A DNA stretch of 44,231 nucleotides from Prolixibacteraceae bacterium (GTDB lineage: Bacteria; Bacteroidota; Bacteroidia; Bacteroidales; Prolixibacteraceae): the NCBI GenBank assembly GCA_028282705.1, contig JANQHI010000049.1:1-44231 (forward strand). The letters run 5' to 3'. The stretch's first letter is position 1. Each line of letters starts with the position of its first letter. Below the pieces are notes generated by a model, which searched no databases, had not been told where the DNA came from, and saw only the letters and a program-made list of their open reading frames with translations. The translations under genes and the position numbers were made by a program. This document shows, piece after piece, positions 15,845-24,382 of this stretch.

Positions 15845-16339
15845 ATGAACAGGATATTTTTACTCATAGTTTTTTTCTTACTGGTTGTGGGTGCAACAGG
15901 CCAGCCACTGGTTGTAACCACCTCTGGTGGCCCATCATTCCACTCTTCAGTGTTTTCTTTAACTGAAGCAGGAAAAAATTTTAAATCAAGGGCTGTTAGC
16001 CAAACAAAAGGGTATTTAGATGTAACCTCCACCAATTATTGGTACAATTATTATTCAAATTATAGGTGGAGGATATCAGTATACAGGTATGATGTAATTT
16101 GGGCACAAGAACTGTCACTCCAAATAAAAAGGGTGAGTAATGGTACAAGGGTATCAAATTCAGGGTCAATATCAGGTGGAAAATCCTGGATTTCAGTAAG
16201 CAACATACCCCAGTACTTTTTTAAGGGTTCAGGGGCATGGTCAAACATCAAATTAAACTTCAGGTTACAAAATGTTTCAGTATTGATCCCTGCTGATGAT
16301 TATCAAACTACCCTGGTATTTACCATCTATGAAGATTGA
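15845..16339 (+). CDS. Exported beta-rich protein, possible tip or minor subunit of the fibre
   Basis: The 164-residue protein has a signal peptide (MNRIFLLIVFFLLVVGATGQ) and a tyrosine- and tryptophan-rich beta domain. It lacks the blocks of the three paralogues, but its C-terminus, VLIPADDYQTTLVFTIYED, follows the pattern ..IPAG.Y..TLTFT.. that closes pilins of archaic and related chaperone-usher systems. A different domain with the same terminal strand is what a tip or adhesin-adaptor subunit would show. The frame is open 84 bases further upstream but that would overlap the preceding gene and lose the signal peptide, so I use ATG 15845. It is the last gene of the locus and converges with ftcD. 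Confidence 0.6.
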   Translation: MNRIFLLIVFFLLVVGATGQPLVVTTSGGPSFHSSVFSLTEAGKNFKSRAVSQTKGYLDVTSTNYWYNYYSNYRWRISVYRYDVIWAQELSLQIKRVSNGTRVSNSGSISGGKSWISVSNIPQYFFKGSGAWSNIKLNFRLQNVSVLIPADDYQTTLVFTIYED

Positions 16340-16384
16340 TATACCATCATTAGGTAAAGCCCATAGCTACCTAACTATATAACT

Positions 16385-18082
16385 TTACACCTCAATTTTA
16401 TCATTAACAACTTTCAGGATGGCATCCTCAATTTCCTGAGCATCAGCATAAATACTATTGGTTTCAGAGAGCATTTTTTGCTTGAAATCCCCATCATAAA
16501 AATCAACAAGGTTTATCTTCACATTCAGGAATGCCCCTTCAACTGCAGCCCTGGCACAGATGGCTCCTACTCCAGCATCAGAAACTGAATTTGGGTTGCC
16601 TGTTTCAGCCATAGCCTTCATAACCTCCATTACTCCTAAGGCTAGTTTCATCACTTTTAGAGGTACTAACACAGCATTTTTTGTAGCTTTATTTATGGCA
16701 TCCTGCCTTTCTTTTTTCTCTGTTTCTGAGGATTTTGGCAATGAAAATGCTTCCATTATTTTATTGAATGCTTCTGTATCCTCATCAACACTGCCCAATA
16801 GCTCATTATAGTAATATTTACCTTTTTCAGCCCAAACTGAGAATTCTTCCCAACGTGAATCCCAACCGCGCTTATGTGCTGAAAGGTTGGCAACCATGGT
16901 TCCCAGTGCTGCCCCCATAGCCCCAGCATAAGCTGAAACAGAACCACCTCCAGGTGCAGGGCTTTCTGATGCTGTTTCTTCAACAAAGCCTGCCAGTGTT
17001 TTATTTACCAGCAAATCATTGTTTTCACCTTCCATTAAATATTCAATGATCTTTTTCTGAGGGTCAAATGGGGTGAGTTCATCAAGCCCCAATGACTTGA
17101 CTGCTATCTTAATGATCTCATTGTCAGGGATACCAGTTGACCTTTCCTGTTTTTGAAGGAAATACTTTCCTGCTTCAAGCATGGCATTTAATGGCACCAC
17201 ACCCACTAATTCAGAGCCAGTAACCCTGATGCCCCTTTCCCTGGCTTTTTCACACACTTCATCAAAAGCCACATGCACAGGGGTAACTGTTATGTCAGTC
17301 AGGTTCATTGATATTTGGGCTACCCCATATTCTTTAATGTACCAACCAATAGCCCTCACCTTTTTCAATGTCCCGGGGATGCGCACAGGTTCCCCATTTT
17401 CATCTTTTACAATTTTGCCTGAAACTGGACCTCCTTCACGTTTTACCCTTCCTGCTTCACGCACATCAAAAGCAATGGCATTAGCCCTCCTGGTTGAAGT
17501 GGTATTCAAGTTGATATTATAAGCCACCAGGAAATTCCTTGCCCCAATGGCAGTTGCCCCAGTTGTAGCTACCTGGGCATTCCATTCAGCAGGACCAAAA
17601 TCTGGTTTCCATTCTTCAGAACTTATGCGTTCGCGTAAAGCTTCATACTCACCTGAGCGGCAATTGGCCAAGCTTCTCCTTGCTTCTGATCTTGCAGCAA
17701 ATTCATAACAATAAATTGGGATATTGAGCTCTCTTCCAACCCTTTCAGCAAGTTTTTGAGCATATTCAACTGTTTCCTCCATGGTGATGTTTGCAACAGG
17801 TACCAATGGGCAAACATCAGTTGCACCAAAACGTGGGTGTTCTCCTTTGTGAGACTTCATATCAATAACAGCAGCTGCCTTTTCAATCCCCCTGAAAGCT
17901 GCTTCTATAACATCTTCAGGAGACCCAACAAATGTTACCACAGTCCTGTTGGTAGCCTCACCTGGGTCAACATCCAATAACTTTATCCCTGGAACACCCT
18001 CAATTATTTCAGTTATTTGTTTAATAACTTCTTTATCCCTTCCTTCTGAAAAATTTGGAACACATTCAATAATCTTCTTCAT
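16385..18082 (-). CDS. ftcD: Bifunctional glutamate formimidoyltransferase / formimidoyl-THF cyclodeaminase
   Basis: This cytoplasmic enzyme moves the formimino group of N-formimino-glutamate to tetrahydrofolate, then cyclises it to methenyl-THF and ammonia, ending histidine breakdown. The 565-residue product has both halves. The transferase part (about 1-330) starts IIECVPNFSEGRD and includes HKGEHPRFGATDVCPLVP. The cyclodeaminase part (about 370-565) includes ESPAPGGGSVSAYAGAMGAA. The size is that of the fused enzyme of animals and many Bacteroidota. It follows hutI by 19 bases on the same strand. Histidase and urocanase are not in the window. Confidence 0.93.
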   Translation of the reverse strand: MKKIIECVPNFSEGRDKEVIKQITEIIEGVPGIKLLDVDPGEATNRTVVTFVGSPEDVIEAAFRGIEKAAAVIDMKSHKGEHPRFGATDVCPLVPVANITMEETVEYAQKLAERVGRELNIPIYCYEFAARSEARRSLANCRSGEYEALRERISSEEWKPDFGPAEWNAQVATTGATAIGARNFLVAYNINLNTTSTRRANAIAFDVREAGRVKREGGPVSGKIVKDENGEPVRIPGTLKKVRAIGWYIKEYGVAQISMNLTDITVTPVHVAFDEVCEKARERGIRVTGSELVGVVPLNAMLEAGKYFLQKQERSTGIPDNEIIKIAVKSLGLDELTPFDPQKKIIEYLMEGENNDLLVNKTLAGFVEETASESPAPGGGSVSAYAGAMGAALGTMVANLSAHKRGWDSRWEEFSVWAEKGKYYYNELLGSVDEDTEAFNKIMEAFSLPKSSETEKKERQDAINKATKNAVLVPLKVMKLALGVMEVMKAMAETGNPNSVSDAGVGAICARAAVEGAFLNVKINLVDFYDGDFKQKMLSETNSIYADAQEIEDAILKVVNDKIEV

Positions 18083-18101
18083 TTATTATCTTTTTTGCTG
18101 T

Positions 18102-19349
18102 TTACTGAATTTCACCATTCAATAAAACTGTATCAATTAAATTAGAACCAAACATATATGGTATATATTCATATCCTGGTATTTGTTTTGTTACCAACAG
18201 GTTAGCTTGCTTTCCTTTGGTAATTGTGCCTAATTTACCTTCAACCCCCATGGCATATGCTGAATTCAGGGTGGTTGCATTGATGGCCTCTTCAGGCAAC
18301 ATTTTGTATTTGATGCAAGCAAGTGAAATAATAAAATTCATGTTCCCTGAAGGTGATGAGCCCGGGTTAAAATCAGAAGCCAAAGCCACAGGCAAACCTG
18401 CTTCAATCATTTTCCTGACAGGGGATAATGGCAGGTTCAGGAAAAATGCTGCACCAGGCAGCACAGTAGGCATAGTCCTTGAACTTTTCAGGTGGCTTAT
18501 CTCATCATCTCCAACATATTCCAAGTGGTCAACTGACAAGGCATCATGTTTTACACCAACCTGTATACCTCCAGAATAATCCAATTCATTAGCATGGATC
18601 TTCCCCCTTAAACCATATTTACTTCCTGCCTTTAAAATGCGTTCAGTATCTTCAACACTAAAAAAGCCTTTATCACAAAAAACATCAATATAATCAGCTA
18701 ACCCCTCTTCTGCAACCTTTGGCAACATCTCGTTTACGACCAAATCAACATATTCATTTTTCCTTGATTTGAATTTTAACGGGATAGCATGTGCCCCTAA
18801 AAAAGTGGATTTAATAGTCATGGGTGCAGTTTCTTTTAACCTTTTTACCACCCTGAGCATTTTGATCTCATCTTCTGTATTTAAACCATACCCACTTTTT
18901 ATTTCAATAGCACCAGTGCCTGTTTTTATTACCTCAAATATCCTTTCAAGGGCTTGCTCATACAATTCTTCCTCTGTTGTTTCATGAAGCAATTTTGCAG
19001 AATTGAGTATACCTCCTCCCTTTCTTGCAATTTCTTCATATGATAACCCCTTTATTTTATCAACAAACTCCTTTTCCCTAGAGCCTGGGTAAACAATATG
19101 GGTATGGGAATCACAATAAGCTGGCAATACCACCCTTCCCGAGCAATCAATTTCCATCATAATCTCATCCTCAAAGGGTGAGTTTTCTAAATTTTTCATG
19201 CTTCCAAAATCAATAATCTTCCCATCCTTGACCAGCAAAAAAGCATCTTTAATTTTTTCCAGGTTACCCATATCTTTCCCCTTTTTACAGGAAAGCCCCA
19301 TATTATCCACCTGGAGAAGTTCTTTAATATTAAACAATAATTTCCCCAT
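18102..19349 (-). CDS. hutI: Imidazolonepropionase
   Basis: HutI hydrolyses 4-imidazolone-5-propionate to N-formimino-glutamate, the substrate of the next gene product. The 415-residue amidohydrolase has the metal-binding H-x-H at 82-84 (CDSHTHIVYPGSREKEF), GTGAIEIKSGYGL, STFLGAHAIPL, KIHANELDYSGG, VDHLEYVGD and the conserved LASDFNPGSSPSGNM. A GTG 12 bases upstream is in frame, but ATG 19349 (MGKLLFNIKELLQV) fits the family start. It is first in the hutI-ftcD unit and divergent from a transporter gene 177 bases away. Confidence 0.93.
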   Translation of the reverse strand: MGKLLFNIKELLQVDNMGLSCKKGKDMGNLEKIKDAFLLVKDGKIIDFGSMKNLENSPFEDEIMMEIDCSGRVVLPAYCDSHTHIVYPGSREKEFVDKIKGLSYEEIARKGGGILNSAKLLHETTEEELYEQALERIFEVIKTGTGAIEIKSGYGLNTEDEIKMLRVVKRLKETAPMTIKSTFLGAHAIPLKFKSRKNEYVDLVVNEMLPKVAEEGLADYIDVFCDKGFFSVEDTERILKAGSKYGLRGKIHANELDYSGGIQVGVKHDALSVDHLEYVGDDEISHLKSSRTMPTVLPGAAFFLNLPLSPVRKMIEAGLPVALASDFNPGSSPSGNMNFIISLACIKYKMLPEEAINATTLNSAYAMGVEGKLGTITKGKQANLLVTKQIPGYEYIPYMFGSNLIDTVLLNGEIQ

Positions 19350-19526
19350 CCTTAAATTCACTTATAGTTCTAAATGCACAAATACCTTAGATTGCCCTAA
19401 ATAATAAAACAAAAACCAGTTAATATATGCTATTAATCATTAATTAAAGATGTTAGCCTAAATTAACACCCCTTTACATCTGCAGCATTAAATTTATTAT
19501 TTTAGGACGATAAATACATAACTATT

Positions 19527-21122
19527 ATGCTAAAAAAAGTTCCACATACCTACACTATTATCTTCTCATTACTTATTTTTTCAGCTGTGCTTACTCTTAT
19601 ATTGCCTGGTGGGGAGTTTGAAAGGCAGGTAGTTACAGTTAATGGTGTTGAACGTGAAGTGGTTGATGGAAATTCTTTTCATTTTATTGAAAGTAACCCT
19701 CAAACCTGGCAGGTTTTTTCAGCTTTTTTTGAAGGATTCCTGAATACTTCAAATATCATTGCCCTTATTTTAATGATTGGTGGGGCTTTTTGGATCATTA
19801 ATGACAGCAAGGCTATTGACATTGGCATTTATTCATTCCTGAAATATTCCCATAACCTTGAAAAGAACAAACTGATCAGAAAAGTTGGAGTTGACAATAT
19901 AATCATTGTTACTACCATGTTGATGTTCAGCTTTTTTGGGGCTGTGTTTGGTATGAGTGAGGAAACCATTGCATTCACCATTATTTTTGTCCCACTGGCT
20001 ATTTCTATGGGGTATGATTCTATTGTAGGTGTTTCATTGTGTTTTGTTGCAGCTGCATTAGGATTTGCTGGAGCCATGCTCAACCCGTTCACAGTTGGTA
20101 TTGCCCAAGGGCTTTCTGACATCCCCCTTTTTTCGGGCATTGAATACAGGTTGTTTTGTTGGGCTGTTATTAATTTTGCAGGGATTTTTTACATTTTGCG
20201 TTATGCAAGGAAAATAAAAAAAGACCCAAAAGCCTCACTGGTTTATGATGATGATGAATATTGGCGCAAAAATGCTGAAATGGGTAAAATTGAAATAAAA
20301 CAAATCATGCCCAAAAAGGCTTGGGTAGTTTATGGAATTACAAGCCTGGTACTAATCCTGTCCACCTATAATAAGCTTACCACTACATTAACCATTGGCA
20401 GCAACACAGCCAATATACCTGCAATGCCTGTTTTAACAGGGCTTTTTATCCTTACAGGGTTTTTATCACTCAAAAAATCTGTCCATTATTTCATCATCAA
20501 CCTGCTACTTTTTACTGTTGGGTTTTTAATTATTGGAGTGATGGGTTATGATTGGTATATCCTGGAAATTGCTACTATTTTCCTGGGGCTGGGCATTGTG
20601 TCAGGGATTGCATTAAAAAAATCGCCCAATGAAATTACCAAGCTTTTCCTTGAGGGGGCTAAAGATATTTTACCAGCAGCCCTGGTGGTAGGCCTGGCTG
20701 GTGGTATTATTGTTATCCTGAAAAATGGGCATGTTTTAGATACAATCCTCTATTATGTTTCTGAAGTTTTAAATGATTTTGGCAAGGTTGGTACCATCAT
20801 AGCTATGTATTTTATCCAGACAGCTATCAATATTTTTATCCCATCAGGGTCGGGACAGGCAGCCCTTACTATGCCTATTATGTCACAGTTTGCTGATTTG
20901 GCAGGTATCTCAAGGCAAGCTGTTGTATGTGCTTTCCAATTTGGTGATGGTTTTACCAATATGCTGACTCCTACTTCAGGGATTTTAATAGCTGTATTGG
21001 GGATTGCAAAAATACCTTATGAAAAATGGTTCAGGTGGGCAGCTCCATTTATCCTGATGCTGGTTGTCATTGGGTTGCTATTATTGATCCCAACTGTTAC
21101 CCTGAAACTAAATGGGTTTTAG
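19527..21122 (+). CDS. YfcC/DcuC-type (ArsB/NhaD-like) membrane transporter
   Basis: The 531-residue protein has a dozen or so hydrophobic segments and begins with PHTYTIIFSLLIFSAVLTLI..GGEFER, the opening of the C4-dicarboxylate anaerobic carrier-like (YfcC) family. Two inverted half-repeats each end in helix-breaking conserved loops: GAVFGMSEETIAF and GAMLNPFTVGIAQ in the first half, IFIPSGSGQAALTMPIM and GDGFTNMLTPTSGI in the second. Substrates of the family include dicarboxylates and amino acids; none is established for this branch. Its divergent position next to hutI-ftcD suggests uptake of histidine or export of a breakdown product (inference). Its end converges on the ferredoxin terminator. 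Confidence 0.85.
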   Translation: MLKKVPHTYTIIFSLLIFSAVLTLILPGGEFERQVVTVNGVEREVVDGNSFHFIESNPQTWQVFSAFFEGFLNTSNIIALILMIGGAFWIINDSKAIDIGIYSFLKYSHNLEKNKLIRKVGVDNIIIVTTMLMFSFFGAVFGMSEETIAFTIIFVPLAISMGYDSIVGVSLCFVAAALGFAGAMLNPFTVGIAQGLSDIPLFSGIEYRLFCWAVINFAGIFYILRYARKIKKDPKASLVYDDDEYWRKNAEMGKIEIKQIMPKKAWVVYGITSLVLILSTYNKLTTTLTIGSNTANIPAMPVLTGLFILTGFLSLKKSVHYFIINLLLFTVGFLIIGVMGYDWYILEIATIFLGLGIVSGIALKKSPNEITKLFLEGAKDILPAALVVGLAGGIIVILKNGHVLDTILYYVSEVLNDFGKVGTIIAMYFIQTAINIFIPSGSGQAALTMPIMSQFADLAGISRQAVVCAFQFGDGFTNMLTPTSGILIAVLGIAKIPYEKWFRWAAPFILMLVVIGLLLLIPTVTLKLNGF

Positions 21123-21124
21123 GC

Positions 21125-21153
21125 AAAAAAAAGCCCGCCAAAACCTGACGGGC
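21125..21153 (-). terminator. Intrinsic terminator of the ferredoxin gene
   Basis: On the minus strand GCCCGTC-AGGTTTT-GGCGGGC (one G-T pair) is followed by eight T. It begins 25 bases past the ferredoxin stop and three bases from the transporter stop. On the plus strand it lacks a good T run, so it mainly serves the minus strand. Confidence 0.85.
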
Positions 21154-21178
21154 CCAATTCCTTTTATACTGACAAGTT

Positions 21179-21349
21179 TTACTCATCAACAGAAATGGCC
21201 TCAACAGGGCAAACCTCTGCACATGAACCACAATCTGTACATAATTCGGGGTCGATCACATAAATATCACCTTCTGCAATTGCATCAACGGGGCATTCAT
21301 CAATGCAAGTCCCACATGCAATACACTCGTCAGAAATCTTGTATGCCAT
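21179..21349 (-). CDS. 2[4Fe-4S] bacterial-type ferredoxin
   Basis: A 56-residue electron carrier with two complete cluster motifs: CIACGTCIDECP (C-x2-C-x2-C-x3-C-P) near residue 9 and CTDCGSCAEVCP near residue 37, in the duplicated fold typical of clostridial-type ferredoxins. It is acidic and cytoplasmic, likely used by low-potential enzymes such as pyruvate:ferredoxin oxidoreductase, suggesting that the organism can live with little or no oxygen. It has its own promoter (TTTG-18 bases-TACATTTG) and terminator, so it is a single-gene unit. Confidence 0.95.
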   Translation of the reverse strand: MAYKISDECIACGTCIDECPVDAIAEGDIYVIDPELCTDCGSCAEVCPVEAISVDE

Positions 21350-21384
21350 AACAGTTCATTTAAAATTTAACATGTTAAAGGTAG

Positions 21385-21414
21385 CAAATGTACAAAGTTT
21401 CATAAAATTTCAAA
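21385..21414 (-). promoter_or_regulatory. Bacteroidota-type promoter of the ferredoxin gene
   Basis: On the minus strand TTTG (21414-21411), 18 bases, then TACATTTG (21392-21385). Both elements match the consensus, and the box is 35 bases from the start codon. Confidence 0.65.
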
Positions 21415-21543
21415 GGTCATTTAGAATTTATTTCCAACCACTTATACACACACCATATAACTAACTGGCTATCTGTTATATTACAAAACATATCATCATT
21501 AATATTGAATGAATCTAACTTTCATCATGGCAAACCTAAGCAA

Positions 21544-22212
21544 CTAAATATCATTGTTTTCTCTGTAAAATTTACATATTTGTGTTAACCCACATTTTAC
21601 ACATTTAGGTTTGCGTGCAACACATGTATACCTACCATGCAATATTAACCAATGATGGGCTTTTGCAACCAGGTGCTGAGGTATATATTCCATCAACTGG
21701 TTTTCAGTAGCTAAAGGGTTTTTTGCATTCACGCTCAAGCCAATCCTTGCTGCTACCCTAAAAACATGGGTATCTACAGCCAATGTAGGCTTATTATAAA
21801 CTACTGAAGCAATCACATTGGCTGTTTTCCTCCCGACCCCAGGCAATTTCTGCAATTCATCAACTTCACTGGGCACTACACCACTATATAGCTCAAGCAG
21901 CTTCTTGGACATCCCCACCAAATGCTTTGCTTTATTGTTTGGGTATGAACAGCTTTTAATATACTCAAATACCTCCATAGGATCAACATCAGCCATTTTC
22001 TGTGGTGTTGGAAACCTTTCTAGCAGTTCTGGTGTAATTTGGTTAACCCTCTTGTCTGTACATTGGGCTGAAAGGATTACAGCTACCAGAAGTTCAAAAG
22101 GATTTGCATATTCCAATTCTGTTTCCGCAATTGGCATTTCTTTCTCAAAATATTCAATGACCTTTTCAAATAGTTCTTTTCTTCTCATTGGCTCATTTTT
22201 AGTTTTGACCAT
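21544..22212 (-). CDS. nth: Endonuclease III (DNA glycosylase / AP lyase)
   Basis: Nth removes oxidised pyrimidines and cuts at abasic sites in base excision repair. The 222-residue protein has the helix-hairpin-helix LPGVGRKTANV with the catalytic lysine, the catalytic aspartate in LAVDTHVFRVAARIGL, and the iron-sulfur cluster ligands C197-x6-C204-x2-C207-x5-C213 at the C-terminus. Length and motif order match E. coli Nth. It is divergent from the Uup-type gene and about 195 bases from the ferredoxin start, so it is probably transcribed alone. Confidence 0.95.
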   Translation of the reverse strand: MVKTKNEPMRRKELFEKVIEYFEKEMPIAETELEYANPFELLVAVILSAQCTDKRVNQITPELLERFPTPQKMADVDPMEVFEYIKSCSYPNNKAKHLVGMSKKLLELYSGVVPSEVDELQKLPGVGRKTANVIASVVYNKPTLAVDTHVFRVAARIGLSVNAKNPLATENQLMEYIPQHLVAKAHHWLILHGRYTCVARKPKCVKCGLTQICKFYRENNDI

Positions 22213-22355
22213 AAAAAGCTACAATATAGTGTAACAAAAATTAAAAAAAGAACCAGTTTAGCAATGAAGTGGTTTTAAAACTGATAACAATTAATGGCTC
22301 ATGTACACAGGCTATTTTCTCCAATTGTTTAATTTTACATCCCAATTTACAGGAC

Positions 22356-24230
22356 ATGACACCATATATTCAAGCTGAAAATTTATCAAAAAGGATAGGA
22401 GACCTGCTCTTATTTGAAAACATATCTTTTACCATATTTAAGGATCAAAAGGTTGCATTAATTGCAAAAAATGGGACAGGGAAAACTACTTTGCTTGAAT
22501 TATTATCAGCGAGAGATTCCCCTACTGATGGGAAAATCACTGTTACCAATGACATTAAAATTGGTTATTTTGAGCAAATACCAAAACTTAATACAACTAA
22601 TTCTGTTTTTGATGAGATTTTCCAATCAGATAGTGAAAAATTAAAGGCCATCCAGGATTTTGAATTGGCAGTAAAACATAACAACCAGGATGAAATCTCA
22701 AAAGCTTCTGCAAAAATTGACCTGTTGGGAGCCTGGGATATTGAAGTAACTATAAAACAAATCCTAACCAAGCTAAAAATTACCAACTATGAACAAAAGG
22801 TGGGTACATTAAGTGGAGGACAGCAAAAACGCCTTGCCCTTGCCAAAGTCCTTATTGATGAACCTGACCTGTTGATCATGGATGAGCCTACCAACCACCT
22901 TGACCTGGAAATGATTGAATGGCTGGAAGAATACCTGAAAAGGTCAAATGCTACATTGCTCATGGTCACCCATGATAGGTATTTCCTTGATAGGGTATGC
23001 AATGAGATCGTTGAAATGGATAACAACCAGATTTACAGGTATAATGGGAATTACACCTATTTCCTGCAAAAACGTGAAGAGCGCATCCAACAGTTCCAAT
23101 CATCAGTTGAAAAAGCAAAGAATTTGTTGAAAACTGAACTGGAATGGATAAGGCGCATGCCCAAAGCCAGGGGAACCAAAGCAAAATACAGGATTGATTC
23201 ATTTTATGAACTGAAAGAAAAAGCCGGGCAACGGGTAAAAGATGAAAACATTGACCTTTCTGTTGGCACATCAAGGTTAGGGAAAAAGATCATTGAAATT
23301 AATAATGTATCAAAATCCTATGGTGAAATTGACCTAATCACCAACTTCAGCTATAATTTTTCCAGGTTTGAAAAAATAGGGCTGGTGGGTAATAATGGGA
23401 CAGGAAAAACAACTTTCCTGAATATCCTTACAGAAAGCATATCTCCTGACAAAGGGAAAATAGAAATTGGCAAAACTGTAAAATTTGGGTATTACAAGCA
23501 AGATGGTATACATTTCAAACCAAAAGATAAGGTTATTGATGCAGTAAATAAAATTGCTGAATACATCTATTTTGGGAATGGGCAAAAGATGAGCAGCACA
23601 CAGTTGCTCACGCGGTTTTTATTCCCTCCTGAAACACAATATTCATACATTGAAAAGCTTAGTGGTGGCGAGCAAAGGAGGTTATACCTTTGTACAGTAT
23701 TGATGCAAAACCCTAATTTCCTGATATTGGATGAACCTACCAATGACCTGGATATCATGACCCTTAATGTACTGGAAGAATACTTGGCAGAGTTTCCTGG
23801 TTGTGTGGTTATTGTTTCACATGACCGTTTTTTCATGGATAAAATTGTTGATCACCTTTTTGTTTTTGATGGAAAAGGGGCAGTTAAAGACTTCCCAGGA
23901 AATTATACCCTATACAGGTCATGGCTGGAAGAAAACAATCAGAAGGCAAAAACTACCAAAGAGCCAAAACCTGTTGCTAACCATCAGAAAGAAGCCCAAA
24001 AAAGTGTTGGAAAAAGGAAATTATCTTTTAATGAAAAAAGGGAGTTTGAGCAGCTGGAAACAGAAATTGCCAAAATGGAAACTGAAAAAAGCCAGCTTGA
24101 AGAAGAGCTAAATTCAGGTGGTTTATCCCATGAAGAATTATTCAAAAAATCAGAACAGCTAAACCACCTAAAAATGCAACTGGATGAAAAAGAATTGCGT
24201 TGGCTTGAGCTTAGTGAGCTGGTTGATTGA
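22356..24230 (+). CDS. uup: ABC-F ATPase of the Uup type
   Basis: The 624-residue protein has two ABC domains: Walker A IAKNGTGKTT, LSGGQQKRLALAK and IMDEPTNHLDLEM in the first; VGNNGTGKTT, LSGGEQRRLYL and ILDEPTNDLDIMT in the second. A lysine/glutamate-rich linker and a C-terminal coiled coil (about 540-620, KREFEQLETEIAKMETEKS) follow, the Uup hallmark. Uup proteins act on ribosomes and influence precise transposon excision and 50S assembly. The first Walker A has A-K where G-P/L is usual. ATG 22356 has AGGA just upstream; an earlier in-frame GTG adds 29 residues unlike the family. Confidence 0.88.
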   Translation: MTPYIQAENLSKRIGDLLLFENISFTIFKDQKVALIAKNGTGKTTLLELLSARDSPTDGKITVTNDIKIGYFEQIPKLNTTNSVFDEIFQSDSEKLKAIQDFELAVKHNNQDEISKASAKIDLLGAWDIEVTIKQILTKLKITNYEQKVGTLSGGQQKRLALAKVLIDEPDLLIMDEPTNHLDLEMIEWLEEYLKRSNATLLMVTHDRYFLDRVCNEIVEMDNNQIYRYNGNYTYFLQKREERIQQFQSSVEKAKNLLKTELEWIRRMPKARGTKAKYRIDSFYELKEKAGQRVKDENIDLSVGTSRLGKKIIEINNVSKSYGEIDLITNFSYNFSRFEKIGLVGNNGTGKTTFLNILTESISPDKGKIEIGKTVKFGYYKQDGIHFKPKDKVIDAVNKIAEYIYFGNGQKMSSTQLLTRFLFPPETQYSYIEKLSGGEQRRLYLCTVLMQNPNFLILDEPTNDLDIMTLNVLEEYLAEFPGCVVIVSHDRFFMDKIVDHLFVFDGKGAVKDFPGNYTLYRSWLEENNQKAKTTKEPKPVANHQKEAQKSVGKRKLSFNEKREFEQLETEIAKMETEKSQLEEELNSGGLSHEELFKKSEQLNHLKMQLDEKELRWLELSELVD

Positions 24231-24342
24231 TTGGTTTGATCCAACTGGTTGAATAGCCAAATAAACATTCTCCACTTATACTGCTTATTTGTTCCAATTC
24301 TAAATAATCAAATATTTTGAACCATTTTTATTATTAGTTTTT

Positions 24343-24364
24343 TTTATACAACACATTGTATAAA
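24343..24364. promoter_or_regulatory. 22-bp palindrome just upstream of the truncated Crp-like gene
   Basis: TTTATACAA-CACA-TTGTATAAA has perfect 9-bp arms and ends 18 bases before the ATG at 24383. Crp/Fnr proteins bind palindromes of about this length, so it may be an old autoregulatory operator. It could instead form an mRNA hairpin. Confidence 0.45.
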
Positions 24365-24382
24365 TGGAGAGAATTAGGTATA

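Noticed and set aside
16350-16374. Inverted repeat TTAGGTA..TACCTAA between the fibre locus and ftcD as a terminator
   Set aside because: The loop is 11 bases and no T run follows on either strand, so it is too weak to call.
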